Source of the DNA: Arthrobacter sp. Soil736
Lineage (GTDB): Bacteria; Actinomycetota; Actinomycetes; Actinomycetales; Micrococcaceae
Direction: 5' to 3'
Assembly (NCBI RefSeq): GCF_001428005.1
Contig: NZ_LMSB01000015.1
Span: 1 to 48,021 of the forward strand
Length of the DNA: 48,021 nucleotides
Made by a program: the position numbers and the translations under genes. Of this stretch, positions 21,823 to 29,245 are shown one piece after another. The first letter of the stretch is position 1. Each line of letters opens with the position of its first letter. The notes beneath the pieces were generated by a model that was not told the origin of the DNA, made no database searches, and saw only the letters and a program-made list of their open reading frames with translations.

Positions 21823-22844
21823 GGGTTGAGACCTTTGCTAAAGAGTGGATCGATCACGGTAAGTCCCGGATGAAGAATCCGCTCCGCCCGCGGCCTGTTC
21901 GCAAAACGACGCGGCTGGAGCGGATTCCTCCCGGTTATTCGAAGCTAACAGCCGCGGCATCCCGGCCAGCGAATGCTTGGATGAAGCTCGCCCAACCCTT
22001 GAGCTTCTCTGGGACACCTGCGCCGGGCCTGCGTAAAAGCATGGTTCCTGCGGAAAACCTGCAGGACCATGAGCCGCAGAACGCGATCAACACGACCCGT
22101 TCCTGAAGCGGCGGTGCGCCCACCCTCTAGGATTCCAGGAGCGGAATTCAGTCCAGGGTAGTGGTCCGAGATGCGCCAGGAGACTTAAGTGCGGGTCAAC
22201 TCGGTCAAGACGTGGGGATGAAGTCGAAGGATCCTTCCCGCGCTGCGGAACAGGTGATGATCAGAGCCCCCACGGAGCTGGCAGCCCATTCATTTCACGA
22301 CAACCTCACCTGTCCTCTGACGGTTGAAGGCGCTGGCCCTTGTCAACGTCAGCTCTTACACCTGTCACATCAAACTGTTGTCACATCAAACTGTGCGGCA
22401 GGAGGATCCCCAGCGTGAAACGGTTACGTGGTGGACAGTGCCGCAATGACGGGCTGACAAATAGATGCCCGAAGCGTATGACCGAAAGGTCGCCGGACGG
22501 CGAGGACCGCTGAACCTGTCGATTCGGCGAGCTATTCGTTCAAAAGCTACTCCGCGAGTTACCGATAGCCTCTCAGCCGCCGGTGTCCAGTCTGGGGGGC
22601 ACTGACAAAATAGCGCCGCCGGGATCCGGACGCCCCGAGACCTTTCAGGGAGTGCTGGTCTCCGCTGCGCTCCAACCAGTGCTGTGGGGGTCACCGGCAC
22701 TACGGGGTCGCCGTCGTACTCGCCGAAAATCGGGCGGATATGGCTGACCAGCGGTAACCCGGCCGTTCAGTCGCGTCAGGTGCTCGGCTGGAGCGTGGCG
22801 AAGTCGGCGTGGGCCTGGTCAACGGCTTCGGGGTAGGCCCACGC
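21823..22844. other. Kilobase without a credible gene
   Basis: No frame of good quality. The part next to 21822 should hold the WxL operon promoter. At 22364-22395 a 16-bp unit GTCACATCAAACTGT(T/G) is repeated twice in tandem. From about 22700 the DNA probably derives from the degraded 5' part of an IS1380-type transposase, but the protein match is only clear from 22845. Confidence 0.5.
22364..22395. repeat. 16-bp tandem direct repeat
   Basis: GTCACATCAAACTGTT at 22364-22379 followed directly by GTCACATCAAACTGTG at 22380-22395. Function unknown; possibly a binding site or a transposition scar. Confidence 0.8.
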
Positions 22845-23706
22845 CGACTCCGCCGGCGGCACCCACGCATTCCTGCACTGGCTTACCGCACGGTCCCGGA
22901 ATCTGGGCTACACGGTCGGGTTCCCCATCCACGGTGCCGTCGAAGCGGCCCTGCCCCGGGTCCCGAAGACCGCCTGGACCCGGGCCTACAACAGCGACGG
23001 GGTTGAACGACGGTGCCTGGATCGCCGAGATCACCGGCCTGCTGGACCTCTCCTCGTGGCCGGCAGGATTGCGGGTCATCGTGCGCAAGGAAGAATCTCA
23101 CCCCGGCGCGCAACTGCGCATCACAGACATCGACGGCCTGCGCTACACAGCCTTCGCCACGAACCAGGAACGCGGCCAGCTCGCCGACCTCGAAGTACGG
23201 CACCGGCTCCGTGCCCGGTGCGAAGACCGGATCCGCAACGCCAAGGACACCGGACTTCAGAATCTTCAGTCCTTCGCTGCGAACACGCTCTGGTGCCACC
23301 TGGTCATGCTCGCCGCCGAACTCATGGCCTGGACCCAGATGCTCGCCTTCACCGGCACTAAAGCGCCCAGATGGGACGAAGAAACTCCGGACCCGGATGT
23401 TTGAAATTGCCGCCAAGATCAGCCGGCACGCCCGCGCGGTCACCGTCCACCTGGCTGCCAAGGCACCCGAAACGGAGCTGCTCATCACGGCCCTGAACCG
23501 GCTCGCGGCACTCAGCCCGCAATAGTCGCGCGCATCCACCAGCCAACCACAAGCAAGAACCACAAAACGATGGACGTGGAACCATCACGCCCAGCCGCCA
23601 CCGGTCAGCGGCAAAATTGTCACACCCACACGCAAAAATCAGCAACGTCAGGCAGCCGGTAAGCCCTGAAACGTCAGAACCGGCTCTCATGAAAGATCGA
23701 GGCTAA
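22845..23706 (+). pseudogene. IS1380-family transposase relic, 3' half with right end
   Basis: From 22845 the plus-strand frame reads DSAGGTHAFLHWLTARS then GYTVGFPIHGAVEAALPRV and AWTRAYNSDG, then after a frameshift near 23003 GAWIAEITGLLDLSSWPAGL, HPGAQLRITDIDGLRYTAFA, GQLADLEVRHRLRARCEDRI and NAKDTGLQNL, all hallmarks of IS1380 transposases. A second frameshift near 23380 precedes RTRMFEIAAKISRHARAVTV ... LNRLAALSPQ, ending at 23525. The first ~190 codons are absent or unrecognisable. The 3' flank to about 23706 (ending ATGAAAGATCGAGGCTAA) is likely the right end of the insertion sequence; no matching left end was found. The element is dead. Confidence 0.8.
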
Positions 23707-23763
23707 TCGGCGGGATTCGACCCCATGCCATAAGCTTTTGTTGACATCTCAGACAGGGGGATC

Positions 23764-23994
23764 TTGGAGAGAAGTACTGCATCAAAAGTATTGTTATGGG
23801 TCGGTGGCGGGCTCGCTTTCATCGGTGCGATGTTCGGCCTCGTGCCGATGATTCCCTATTGCGGTCCAGCATGGGTTCCCGATTGTTCCCCCAGTACGTA
23901 TGTGGGCATTCTTTCGGCGTCTTTAGTCCTCTTGATCCTTGGCGTGCTGACAGTCATTGTGGGGGTTGTCATTTCAATAAGAAGGCCCAGCTGA
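23764..23994 (+). CDS. Small two-span membrane protein, 76 aa
   Basis: The TTG start at 23764 follows a CAGGGGGA stretch. Two hydrophobic helices (KVLLWVGGGLAFIGAMFGLV and YVGILSASLVLLILGVLTVI ... VGVVISI) flank an external loop with two cysteines (IPYCGPAWVPDCSPS), which could form a disulphide. The C-terminus is basic (RRPS). No family recognised. A TTGACA at 23741-23746 lies upstream but without a matching -10. The gene sits between the IS1380 relic and the replication region; nothing ties it functionally to either. Confidence 0.6.
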   Translation: MERSTASKVLLWVGGGLAFIGAMFGLVPMIPYCGPAWVPDCSPSTYVGILSASLVLLILGVLTVIVGVVISIRRPS

Positions 23995-24280
23995 GCGTTC
24001 GAGGCCAATGCATCGTCTGTAGTGAGACTGCCTCAACTTAGATTCGTCAGACCGGCAGTAGTTGGTCGCGGCGTTGGCCAACAGGGTTGGCGTCCATGCC
24101 CGCAGGATGGGTTGACCCTCCGGGACGTCGCAGACTGCCGCCGATCCCGCACAGGGGCAGGCATCTCGGCCCGTCCGGCACAGATGATGGCCGCCCGATG
24201 TAACCGCTGGACGGAGCAACTGCAGACCCATCCATTTTCGGCGAGCACTACGGCGACCCCACTATGGGACCCCTGGAAGT
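23995..24280. other. Spacer with no recognised gene
   Basis: Neither strand has a frame with credible start and composition. It leads into the GATACT repeats at 24281-24335. Confidence 0.5.
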
Positions 24281-24335
24281 GAAATCCTGACGATACTGTG
24301 ACGATACCGAGATGATACTACCAAGATACTAAAGA
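24281..24335. repeat. GATACT iteron array beside rep
   Basis: Perfect 11-bp register: GAAATC 24281, GATACT 24292, GATACC 24303, GATACT 24314, GATACT 24325. This is the same motif, phase and GAAA-type first unit as the clusters around parA at 8191-9577. It abuts the 3' end of the rep gene (stop at 24340). It may be a second centromere or part of the replication origin, linking partition and replication control. Confidence 0.75.
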
Positions 24336-24339
24336 TGTC

Positions 24340-26172
24340 TTACGCTGCGAGCCAGAGGGAGAACTGGTCATCCGGTGGCATCCAGTGTTCTTCCTGTTCA
24401 GCGTCGTACAGGTCTGCTTCCTCGATCCTGGCTTCGGTGAAGCGTTCGAGGAAGGCATGCCATGCGGCGCGGTCGCGCTTGTTGCGGCTGACCTGGGCTC
24501 GGTAGTCGTCCATGACGCCGAGGCGTTCGGCAAGGGCGCTGAGGTTGGCTGTGGCGGTGGTTTTCCAGTGCCGGCCATCGCGGTGGATCATGCCGAGGGC
24601 TTCCATGTCGTACAGGGCTTTTTCGACGGCGGAGCGGCTGAGCCCGGTGGAACGGATCAGTTCTGCGCTGGTGGGGGAGTGGCGGCCGCGTTCGATGGCT
24701 TCGTAGGTGAGCGCTGCGACGTCTCCGAGTGCCCGGAACACGGGGCGTACTGCATGGATTTTTCCGCGGTGCCAGGTCAGTTGCCGGGCCAGCTGTTGGA
24801 AGTGTTCGGGCAGCTGGATGAGGTACACGTCTGCGCCTTTGTGCCAGGCGTCAGCGACTTTGGTGAGGATCCCGTCTGATGCCTCGACCAGGACGGGCAG
24901 GAGCCGGGCGATGGTTACGTGGTGTTTTCCCAGCGCGGCCGCGAGTGTCCGGCAACCGACGTCCAGCACGTCGGTTTCCCTGGTGCGCATGTAGCCCAGC
25001 AGTCCGCGGATCAGGAGCCGTAGGCTGATGCCTTCGCGTCCGCGTTCTTTGAGTCTGTGATCGAGGACTGCGTAGAGGACGTTTTCCAGATCGTTCGCGA
25101 GCTGGTGGATGGCGGCAGCGCTGCGTTCGGAGGTCCCCCCCTGTGAGTTAGTAGGGCTTGTGTTGTTAATAGACGCATCTTTCTCCCCGGGTTGTTTGGG
25201 GCTGGGTTTTTGCGTCCAGGCGCCTGCCCTTGCCCATTCCGTGTGGAGGAGGCGGTCCTGCTTGGACTGGTCGCCGTACAGGGAGACCAGTCCGGGGAAT
25301 TGTGAGGGCATGGCGGCTTGCAGGCGCTCCAGGGTCCAGCCTCCGCCTGCGAAGTGGTTCAGGACGGCCATGCGGGCCTCTGAGTGGCTCTTGTACTTCG
25401 ACGGGTATGAGCCGGTCTTGGCGACCTCGCGAAGGAAGGATGTGCTGTGGGCTGTCGGTGTTGGCAGGTGCAGGGTTCCGGTGCGTTGGGCGGCTACGGT
25501 TTCGGCGCTCCGTGCTTTCAGGGCACGGATGCTGTCCAACTGGGGGGCCAGCGCACGACGGAGTGCAGCTACGGCGGTGGCGGAGTTCCTGCGGCGCAGG
25601 ATGGCGTACGCCTCTGTGAGGGGAGTGATGAGGGTTTGGTGTCCCCCGGACTTGTGGACCGATCCTGGGACGCGGATGCAGCCGTCCGTGATGTTCTGGT
25701 GCGGACTCGGGTCCAGAGTCTGGGCTATGAGCCCCATGGCTTCCACGAGCTCGCGTGCCGCGGCCGCGTCCAGGCGTTCCTGGAGCGGGATGTACAGGTG
25801 CCGGCCGCCGCTGGGGGAGAAGTCCTCCACGAAGACGATGCCGCAGCTGGTGAGCAAAGCCCGAAGGCGGGCTGCGTCGGTCGCGGCGCTCTGCTGGTTG
25901 CTTGTGGGGGCATCGAGGTCCAGGCACAGCGTGGACACGCTGCCGTCTGTGCCGTGGATCATCACCGCTGCGGGCTGCTTAGGCAATGCCCTGGTGATCT
26001 TCGGGGCTCTTGCGGGGCGCCGGTACTGGAACCGTCCGGCGATCTTCCGGCCCGGACGGTAGAACGGTGCTCCCGCGATCAACGGGGCAAGGCTCCACGC
26101 CTGCTCAGGTGTAATCGTCGCGCCGACACCCGCAAGGGCATGCGTTGACGCGGTAACCGGTTCCGGTACCAT
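24340..26172 (-). CDS. Plasmid replication initiator with archaeo-eukaryotic primase domain, 610 aa
   Basis: The N-terminal ~200 residues form a primase-polymerase-like domain: metal-binding LCLDLDAP (Asp85, Asp87), SGGRHLYIPL (His125) and GCIRVPGSVHKSGGH (His173), as in Rep/primase proteins of actinobacterial plasmids. A linker with basic and Ser/Thr/Gln-rich parts follows. The C-terminal half is helical with winged-helix-like segments: TLAAALGKHHVTIARLLPVL, and later TSAELIRSTGLSRSAVEKAL then YDMEALGMIHRDGRHW. It should initiate plasmid replication and prime synthesis. The ribosome site before ATG 26172 is weak (AAAGAAAGG 14 bases away), consistent with tight translational control. Upstream lie a candidate antisense RNA and a small RHH-like gene; downstream lies the 24281-24335 iteron array. 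Confidence 0.85.
   Translation of the reverse strand: MVPEPVTASTHALAGVGATITPEQAWSLAPLIAGAPFYRPGRKIAGRFQYRRPARAPKITRALPKQPAAVMIHGTDGSVSTLCLDLDAPTSNQQSAATDAARLRALLTSCGIVFVEDFSPSGGRHLYIPLQERLDAAAARELVEAMGLIAQTLDPSPHQNITDGCIRVPGSVHKSGGHQTLITPLTEAYAILRRRNSATAVAALRRALAPQLDSIRALKARSAETVAAQRTGTLHLPTPTAHSTSFLREVAKTGSYPSKYKSHSEARMAVLNHFAGGGWTLERLQAAMPSQFPGLVSLYGDQSKQDRLLHTEWARAGAWTQKPSPKQPGEKDASINNTSPTNSQGGTSERSAAAIHQLANDLENVLYAVLDHRLKERGREGISLRLLIRGLLGYMRTRETDVLDVGCRTLAAALGKHHVTIARLLPVLVEASDGILTKVADAWHKGADVYLIQLPEHFQQLARQLTWHRGKIHAVRPVFRALGDVAALTYEAIERGRHSPTSAELIRSTGLSRSAVEKALYDMEALGMIHRDGRHWKTTATANLSALAERLGVMDDYRAQVSRNKRDRAAWHAFLERFTEARIEEADLYDAEQEEHWMPPDDQFSLWLAA
26145..26172 (+). promoter_or_regulatory. 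Candidate plus-strand promoter reading out of rep into its leader
   Basis: TTGACG at 26145-26150, a 16-bp spacer, then TACCAT at 26167-26172. The -35 is 5/6 and the -10 is 4/6 to consensus. Transcription would start near 26179 and run antisense to the rep 5' leader. Confidence 0.45.
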
Positions 26173-26178
26173 AGACGC

Positions 26179-26325
26179 AGCAACAACCTTTCTTTAGGTA
26201 AAGCAAAGGGAGCCGCCTCGCGAGAGGTGGCTTGCAACAAGAGTTCAGATCTTCGTCCGCCAAGATTTCGGATCTGAACGCATACTTATTGAAGGCCCGC
26301 CTAGTGCGGGCCTTCAGCTTTTAAG
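26179..26325 (+). ncRNA. Candidate antisense copy-control RNA over the rep leader
   Basis: From the plus-strand promoter at 26145-26172 a ~145-nt RNA would form three hairpins: AGCCGCCTC/GAGGTGGCT at about 26211-26232, GTTCAGATC (26243-26251) with GATCTGAAC (26271-26279), and a perfect GC-rich terminator TGAAGGCCCGC / GCGGGCCTTCA (26290-26316) followed by GCTTTT. It is fully complementary to the untranslated region just upstream of the rep ATG. This is the layout of plasmid counter-transcript RNAs that limit Rep synthesis. It is inferred from sequence layout alone; the hairpins also exist in the rep mRNA itself. Confidence 0.5.
26290..26322. terminator. Perfect 11-bp hairpin terminator
   Basis: TGAAGGCCCGC (26290-26300), loop CTAGT, GCGGGCCTTCA (26306-26316), then GCTTTT on the plus strand. 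On the minus strand it lies directly after the stop of the 75-aa gene at 26321. It can end the candidate antisense RNA and insulate the rep leader. Confidence 0.7.
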
Positions 26326-26548
26326 CTGCTGGAAGAGGCAGCACGCCCTTCTGATGGGACCACCAGGACGGCAGCCCTTCGGCGGTAACTTCCGCCTCCA
26401 CATGATCGATCATGGCTTCCAGGAACACAGCGCTGGACACGCCGGCCCGCTCCGCCATGGCATCGAGGCGCTTTTTACGCGCTCCTTCAATCGCCCAACC
26501 AAGACGGACAGGTTCTTTCCGGGTACCCCAAGGGAGTCGATCAGCCAT
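26321..26548 (-). CDS. Ribbon-helix-helix-like small DNA-binding protein, 75 aa
   Basis: The segment EPVRLGWAIEGARKKRLDAM then AERAGVSSAVFLEAMIDHVE follows the RHH pattern: a short strand (VRLGW), helix A (ARKKRLDAMAERA), a turn at GVS, and helix B (SAVFLEAMIDHVEAEV). Plasmid RHH proteins of this size are commonly copy-number or partition repressors (CopG-like). It lies just upstream of the rep leader, same strand, so a role in controlling rep is plausible. The C-terminal tail (GLPSWWSHQKGVLPLPAA) is of unknown use. Confidence 0.7.
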   Translation of the reverse strand: MADRLPWGTRKEPVRLGWAIEGARKKRLDAMAERAGVSSAVFLEAMIDHVEAEVTAEGLPSWWSHQKGVLPLPAA

Positions 26549-26636
26549 GGTCCCAACCTAATGATGTACGTAGACCGAATTGGTGAGCGACACGCCCAAA
26601 TCGCGATGTTGTGCCGTTAAATGCGACATGGCGGTG

Positions 26637-26990
26637 CTAGTTCCCTCGAAGGAAGCCCAGGTACGTCTTGACGGCTTCTTCTCGCGCGTCCACGTTCAAT
26701 TTGTAGACGCGCCACCGGTCTGATTGCCCTTTGCCTTCGGCCTGTTCGGAGGTCACACCGCCCTGCGTCTCGATCTCCTTCAGGTATCTCCAGACGGTCC
26801 GGTAGTCCACGTCGATGTCGCGCCCAATCTCACCGGAGGTCGCTCCCTCGGGGTGCTGGGCAAGATATCTAAGGATCGATGATCGGAGCGCGTTGACCCC
26901 AAGCATGTTCAAGGACTCCTCCGTGGAGCCAGGAATCGCGAGTGGGACATATTTCGGCACCTCCCTATTGTCTATCAACTGTGCACTCAC
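26637..26990 (-). CDS. Winged-helix transcriptional regulator, 117 aa
   Basis: The GTG start at 26990 gives 117 aa. The helix-turn-helix is clear: RSSILRYLAQHPEGATSGEI then GRDIDVDYRTVWRYLKEIET (recognition helix DYRTVWRYLKEIE), followed by a wing (GGVTSEQAEGKGQSDRWRVY). This resembles ArsR/MarR-like winged helices without metal-binding cysteines. It diverges from the conjugation operon (first gene at 27194), and the spacer has a palindrome with a TATAAT box at 27003-27008. It is therefore a good candidate for the operon's repressor. Autoregulation is likely. Confidence 0.8.
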   Translation of the reverse strand: MSAQLIDNREVPKYVPLAIPGSTEESLNMLGVNALRSSILRYLAQHPEGATSGEIGRDIDVDYRTVWRYLKEIETQGGVTSEQAEGKGQSDRWRVYKLNVDAREEAVKTYLGFLRGN

Positions 26991-26993
26991 GAT

Positions 26994-27020
26994 GATATGC
27001 CATATAATGTGATATGACGA
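26994..27020. promoter_or_regulatory. Palindrome over a TATAAT box upstream of the conjugation operon
   Basis: CATAT (27001-27005) and ATATG (27012-27016) form an inverted repeat around a TATAAT at 27003-27008, with further GATATG copies on both sides (26995-27000 and 27011-27016). It lies between the divergent winged-helix gene and the transfer operon and is a plausible operator. No consensus -35 at the right distance was seen. Confidence 0.5.
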
Positions 27021-27193
27021 TGTTGAACCGCACTGGCTGGAGGCGGCGTGATCTTCTCCACAGGGGAGTCATGTGACAAGCGTTTTTGGCGGATTGTGTG
27101 GACAATAGCGCCCGGTCCATCGAATGGATAATCCGTCAGCTTGTCGGAGGCCGCTGGTTAGGTAGGAAGCGATGTTCCAGGGGGAGGACAGTT

Positions 27194-27616
27194 TTGAAGA
27201 ACTTGCTGCCGTTCGGCACGCCGTGGCCGATGAACGCCACTTTGAGGGAGCGCGCGGCCCGCGAGCGTGAGGCTTTCCGCTCTTGGGTTGACGGCCTCGC
27301 TGTCCCTTCAGGCCAGCGAAAGATACTCACTGAGCTCCTGGGCCTGATGGATGAGCGCGAGTTTGTAGAGGGCCGTGCAGCCCGCGGGACGTATGAGGCC
27401 GGTCTGGCCCGGCGTACCGGGTTGGGGAAGTCCCTTGGCGGCGTTGTCAGTGATCTGGTGAGCGCCGGCCTGTTGACGTGCCACTCCGCCGCTGGCGTCT
27501 TCGACGACGGCCGCCCTGGTGAAGTGTTCCGTGTCCGCCGCCCGGATGTTGTCCTGACCGTGGAAGCAGCTGGTCCTCTGTCGTGGGTAAGCAGGGCCAC
27601 GGGGGTGTCCGCGTGA
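27194..27616 (+). CDS. Winged-helix-like small protein, first gene of the transfer operon
   Basis: TTG 27194 is chosen because GGGGGAGG ends 4 bases before it, giving 140 aa; ATG 27229 is an alternative. The core is helical with a helix-turn-helix-like part: GQRKILTELLGLMDEREFVE, then GTYEAGLARRTGLGKSLGGV then VSDLVSAGLLTCHSAAGVFD, and a beta ending (GEVFRVRRPDVVLTVEAAG) that reads like a wing. It may regulate the transfer genes or act on DNA. It overlaps the cell-wall hydrolase gene by 4 bp (GTGA), so it is part of the same transcript. Confidence 0.65.
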   Translation: MKNLLPFGTPWPMNATLRERAAREREAFRSWVDGLAVPSGQRKILTELLGLMDEREFVEGRAARGTYEAGLARRTGLGKSLGGVVSDLVSAGLLTCHSAAGVFDDGRPGEVFRVRRPDVVLTVEAAGPLSWVSRATGVSA

Positions 27617-28692
27617 ACAAGAGTTCAGTCGGCGCAGTTGCCGCCGTCACTGTTTTCCTGCTGCCGATCGCTATTCTGCTGGGGATCCCCGTGTTTCTGG
27701 GTGGTTCCCCGGCTACGGCAGCGGATTGCAAGGCACCTTCCGCATCAGTGAGTGGGTCCAAGACTCCCGGCGCGGTGGGGGCCTTCTCGGGCGTGCAGCT
27801 GGAGAACGCTGCGGCGATCATGAAGGCGGCGAAGGCACTCGCGCTGCCGGCATCAGCTCAGCTGTTGGGCGTGCAGGCTGCTATTGGCGAATCGACGCTG
27901 CGCGTCATTGACCACGGTGACGGGGCGGGCCCGGATTCCCGCGGACTGTTCCAGCAGCGGGCGAATGGCGCGTGGGGTTCCTACAAGGACCGCATGGACC
28001 CCACGATCTCGGCAACGAACTTCTTCAAGGCTTTGCAGAATCTTCCTGGTTGGGAAGATCTGGAGCCGAGCGTCGCGATTCATCGCGTGCAGCGCAACGA
28101 CAACCCGAACCACTACGCCCAGTTCCGTGGTCCTGCTACTGAGATCGTGAAGGCTCTTGGCGGGGAAGCCGCCTCAGGCATCGACGCTTCCGGCGCGTGC
28201 CCTGCAGCTGGCGGTTCTGTGGTGGGCCAACTGGCCGGCAAGTGGGTACACCCCATGGACGGCGCGATCATGACTAGCGGTTACGGTCCCCGTCCCGCCC
28301 CTGCAGGCACGGCCGGGGGAGTGCTGGCCAACTTCCACTACGGGATCGACTTCGCGATGCCGGGCCGCGCCGGCACCATCGTCGCGGTCACCGACATGAA
28401 AATCGTCAAGGTCCGGAACCTTGAGGGGCTTTTCGGCACTGGCGTGACCGGCCAGACGATGGACGGCAAGCTGACCATCGGCATGTACCACCTGGAAGCC
28501 GGGTCGGTGAAGGTCAAGGAAGGCGATGTCGTCTCCGCTGGGACCCCCTTGGGCACCGAGGGTGCTACCGGCAACGTGACTGGCCGCCACTTGCATATGG
28601 AGTTCTTCCCGGGAGCGCTGCCCAATCCCATGGTCCCGACCAATGCCACTACCAACCCCGGTCCAATCCTCAAGGAAAAGGGAGTGCTGTAA
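27613..28692 (+). CDS. Bifunctional cell-wall hydrolase: transglycosylase-like plus M23 peptidase, 359 aa
   Basis: GTG 27613 follows GGGGGTG. An N-terminal membrane helix (AAVTVFLLPIAILLGIPVFL) is followed by a lysozyme/transglycosylase-like domain with catalytic-type Glu93 in LLGVQAAIGESTLRVIDHGD and GLFQQRANGAWGSYKDRMDP. A second domain is an M23 metallopeptidase: SGYGPRP, HYGIDFAMPG (His242, Asp246) and GRHLHMEF (His326, His328). It should open the peptidoglycan for the conjugation machine, the VirB1/TcpG-type role. It is anchored on the outer face of the membrane. It overlaps the preceding gene by 4 bp and abuts the lipoprotein gene. Confidence 0.9.
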   Translation: MNKSSVGAVAAVTVFLLPIAILLGIPVFLGGSPATAADCKAPSASVSGSKTPGAVGAFSGVQLENAAAIMKAAKALALPASAQLLGVQAAIGESTLRVIDHGDGAGPDSRGLFQQRANGAWGSYKDRMDPTISATNFFKALQNLPGWEDLEPSVAIHRVQRNDNPNHYAQFRGPATEIVKALGGEAASGIDASGACPAAGGSVVGQLAGKWVHPMDGAIMTSGYGPRPAPAGTAGGVLANFHYGIDFAMPGRAGTIVAVTDMKIVKVRNLEGLFGTGVTGQTMDGKLTIGMYHLEAGSVKVKEGDVVSAGTPLGTEGATGNVTGRHLHMEFFPGALPNPMVPTNATTNPGPILKEKGVL

Positions 28693-29175
28693 ATGAACCG
28701 TTGGAAAGAGCTGAGCCTCGTCCTGGCCGTGTCCGCGCTGGCCGTGTCCGCGTGTTCGCCGGCCTCCAGCACGGAACCCATCCCGAGCGCCACGACAGAC
28801 GAGCACGGAGCAGAGGAGCACTATCACAACGTCCCGGAAGTGACGTGGGATGCCAGGTCAGAAGAAGACGTCAAGGCCGTCGCCACGAAGGTCATGGGCC
28901 TGTTCGCCCGCCCCGACGTGCCCGAGCGGCAGTGGTACACGGACATCTTCCCGCACCTGTCGAAGGAGTACGCCGTCGATGCCCAGTACATCGACCCGGC
29001 AAGGGTCCGCGTCAACACGATCCATTCCGGACCGGTACTGACCCGGGAGCAGGGTAACCCGATGACGGTCATGGCGGAGTTCGCCACGAACAACGGCCCG
29101 TGGGTGCTGCTCCTTCATCGGATGGACCAGCACGAGCCGTGGCTGGTCACTTCAATCGCACCAAAGGACGCCTGA
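28693..29175 (+). CDS. Transfer-operon lipoprotein, 160 aa
   Basis: The signal peptide ends in lipobox LAVSAC (Cys21). The mature part has a Ser/Thr/Glu-rich linker (SSTEPIPSATTDEHGAEEHY) and a ~110-residue domain with a helix (EEDVKAVATKVMGLFARPD) and strands (YIDPARVRVNTIHSGPVLTR, MTVMAEFATNNGPWVLLLHR, WLVTSIAPKDA). The helix-then-strands order resembles NTF2-like folds found in VirB8/TcpC conjugation proteins, but no motif proves it. ATG begins directly after the preceding TAA, so the genes are coupled. It likely sits outside the membrane next to the secretion channel. Confidence 0.7.
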   Translation: MNRWKELSLVLAVSALAVSACSPASSTEPIPSATTDEHGAEEHYHNVPEVTWDARSEEDVKAVATKVMGLFARPDVPERQWYTDIFPHLSKEYAVDAQYIDPARVRVNTIHSGPVLTREQGNPMTVMAEFATNNGPWVLLLHRMDQHEPWLVTSIAPKDA

Positions 29176-29245
29176 TCCATCAGGCCCGACCCCTGCAGGG
29201 CCGTACACATACGGCAAATAGGAACTGACGAGAAAGAGAGATGAC

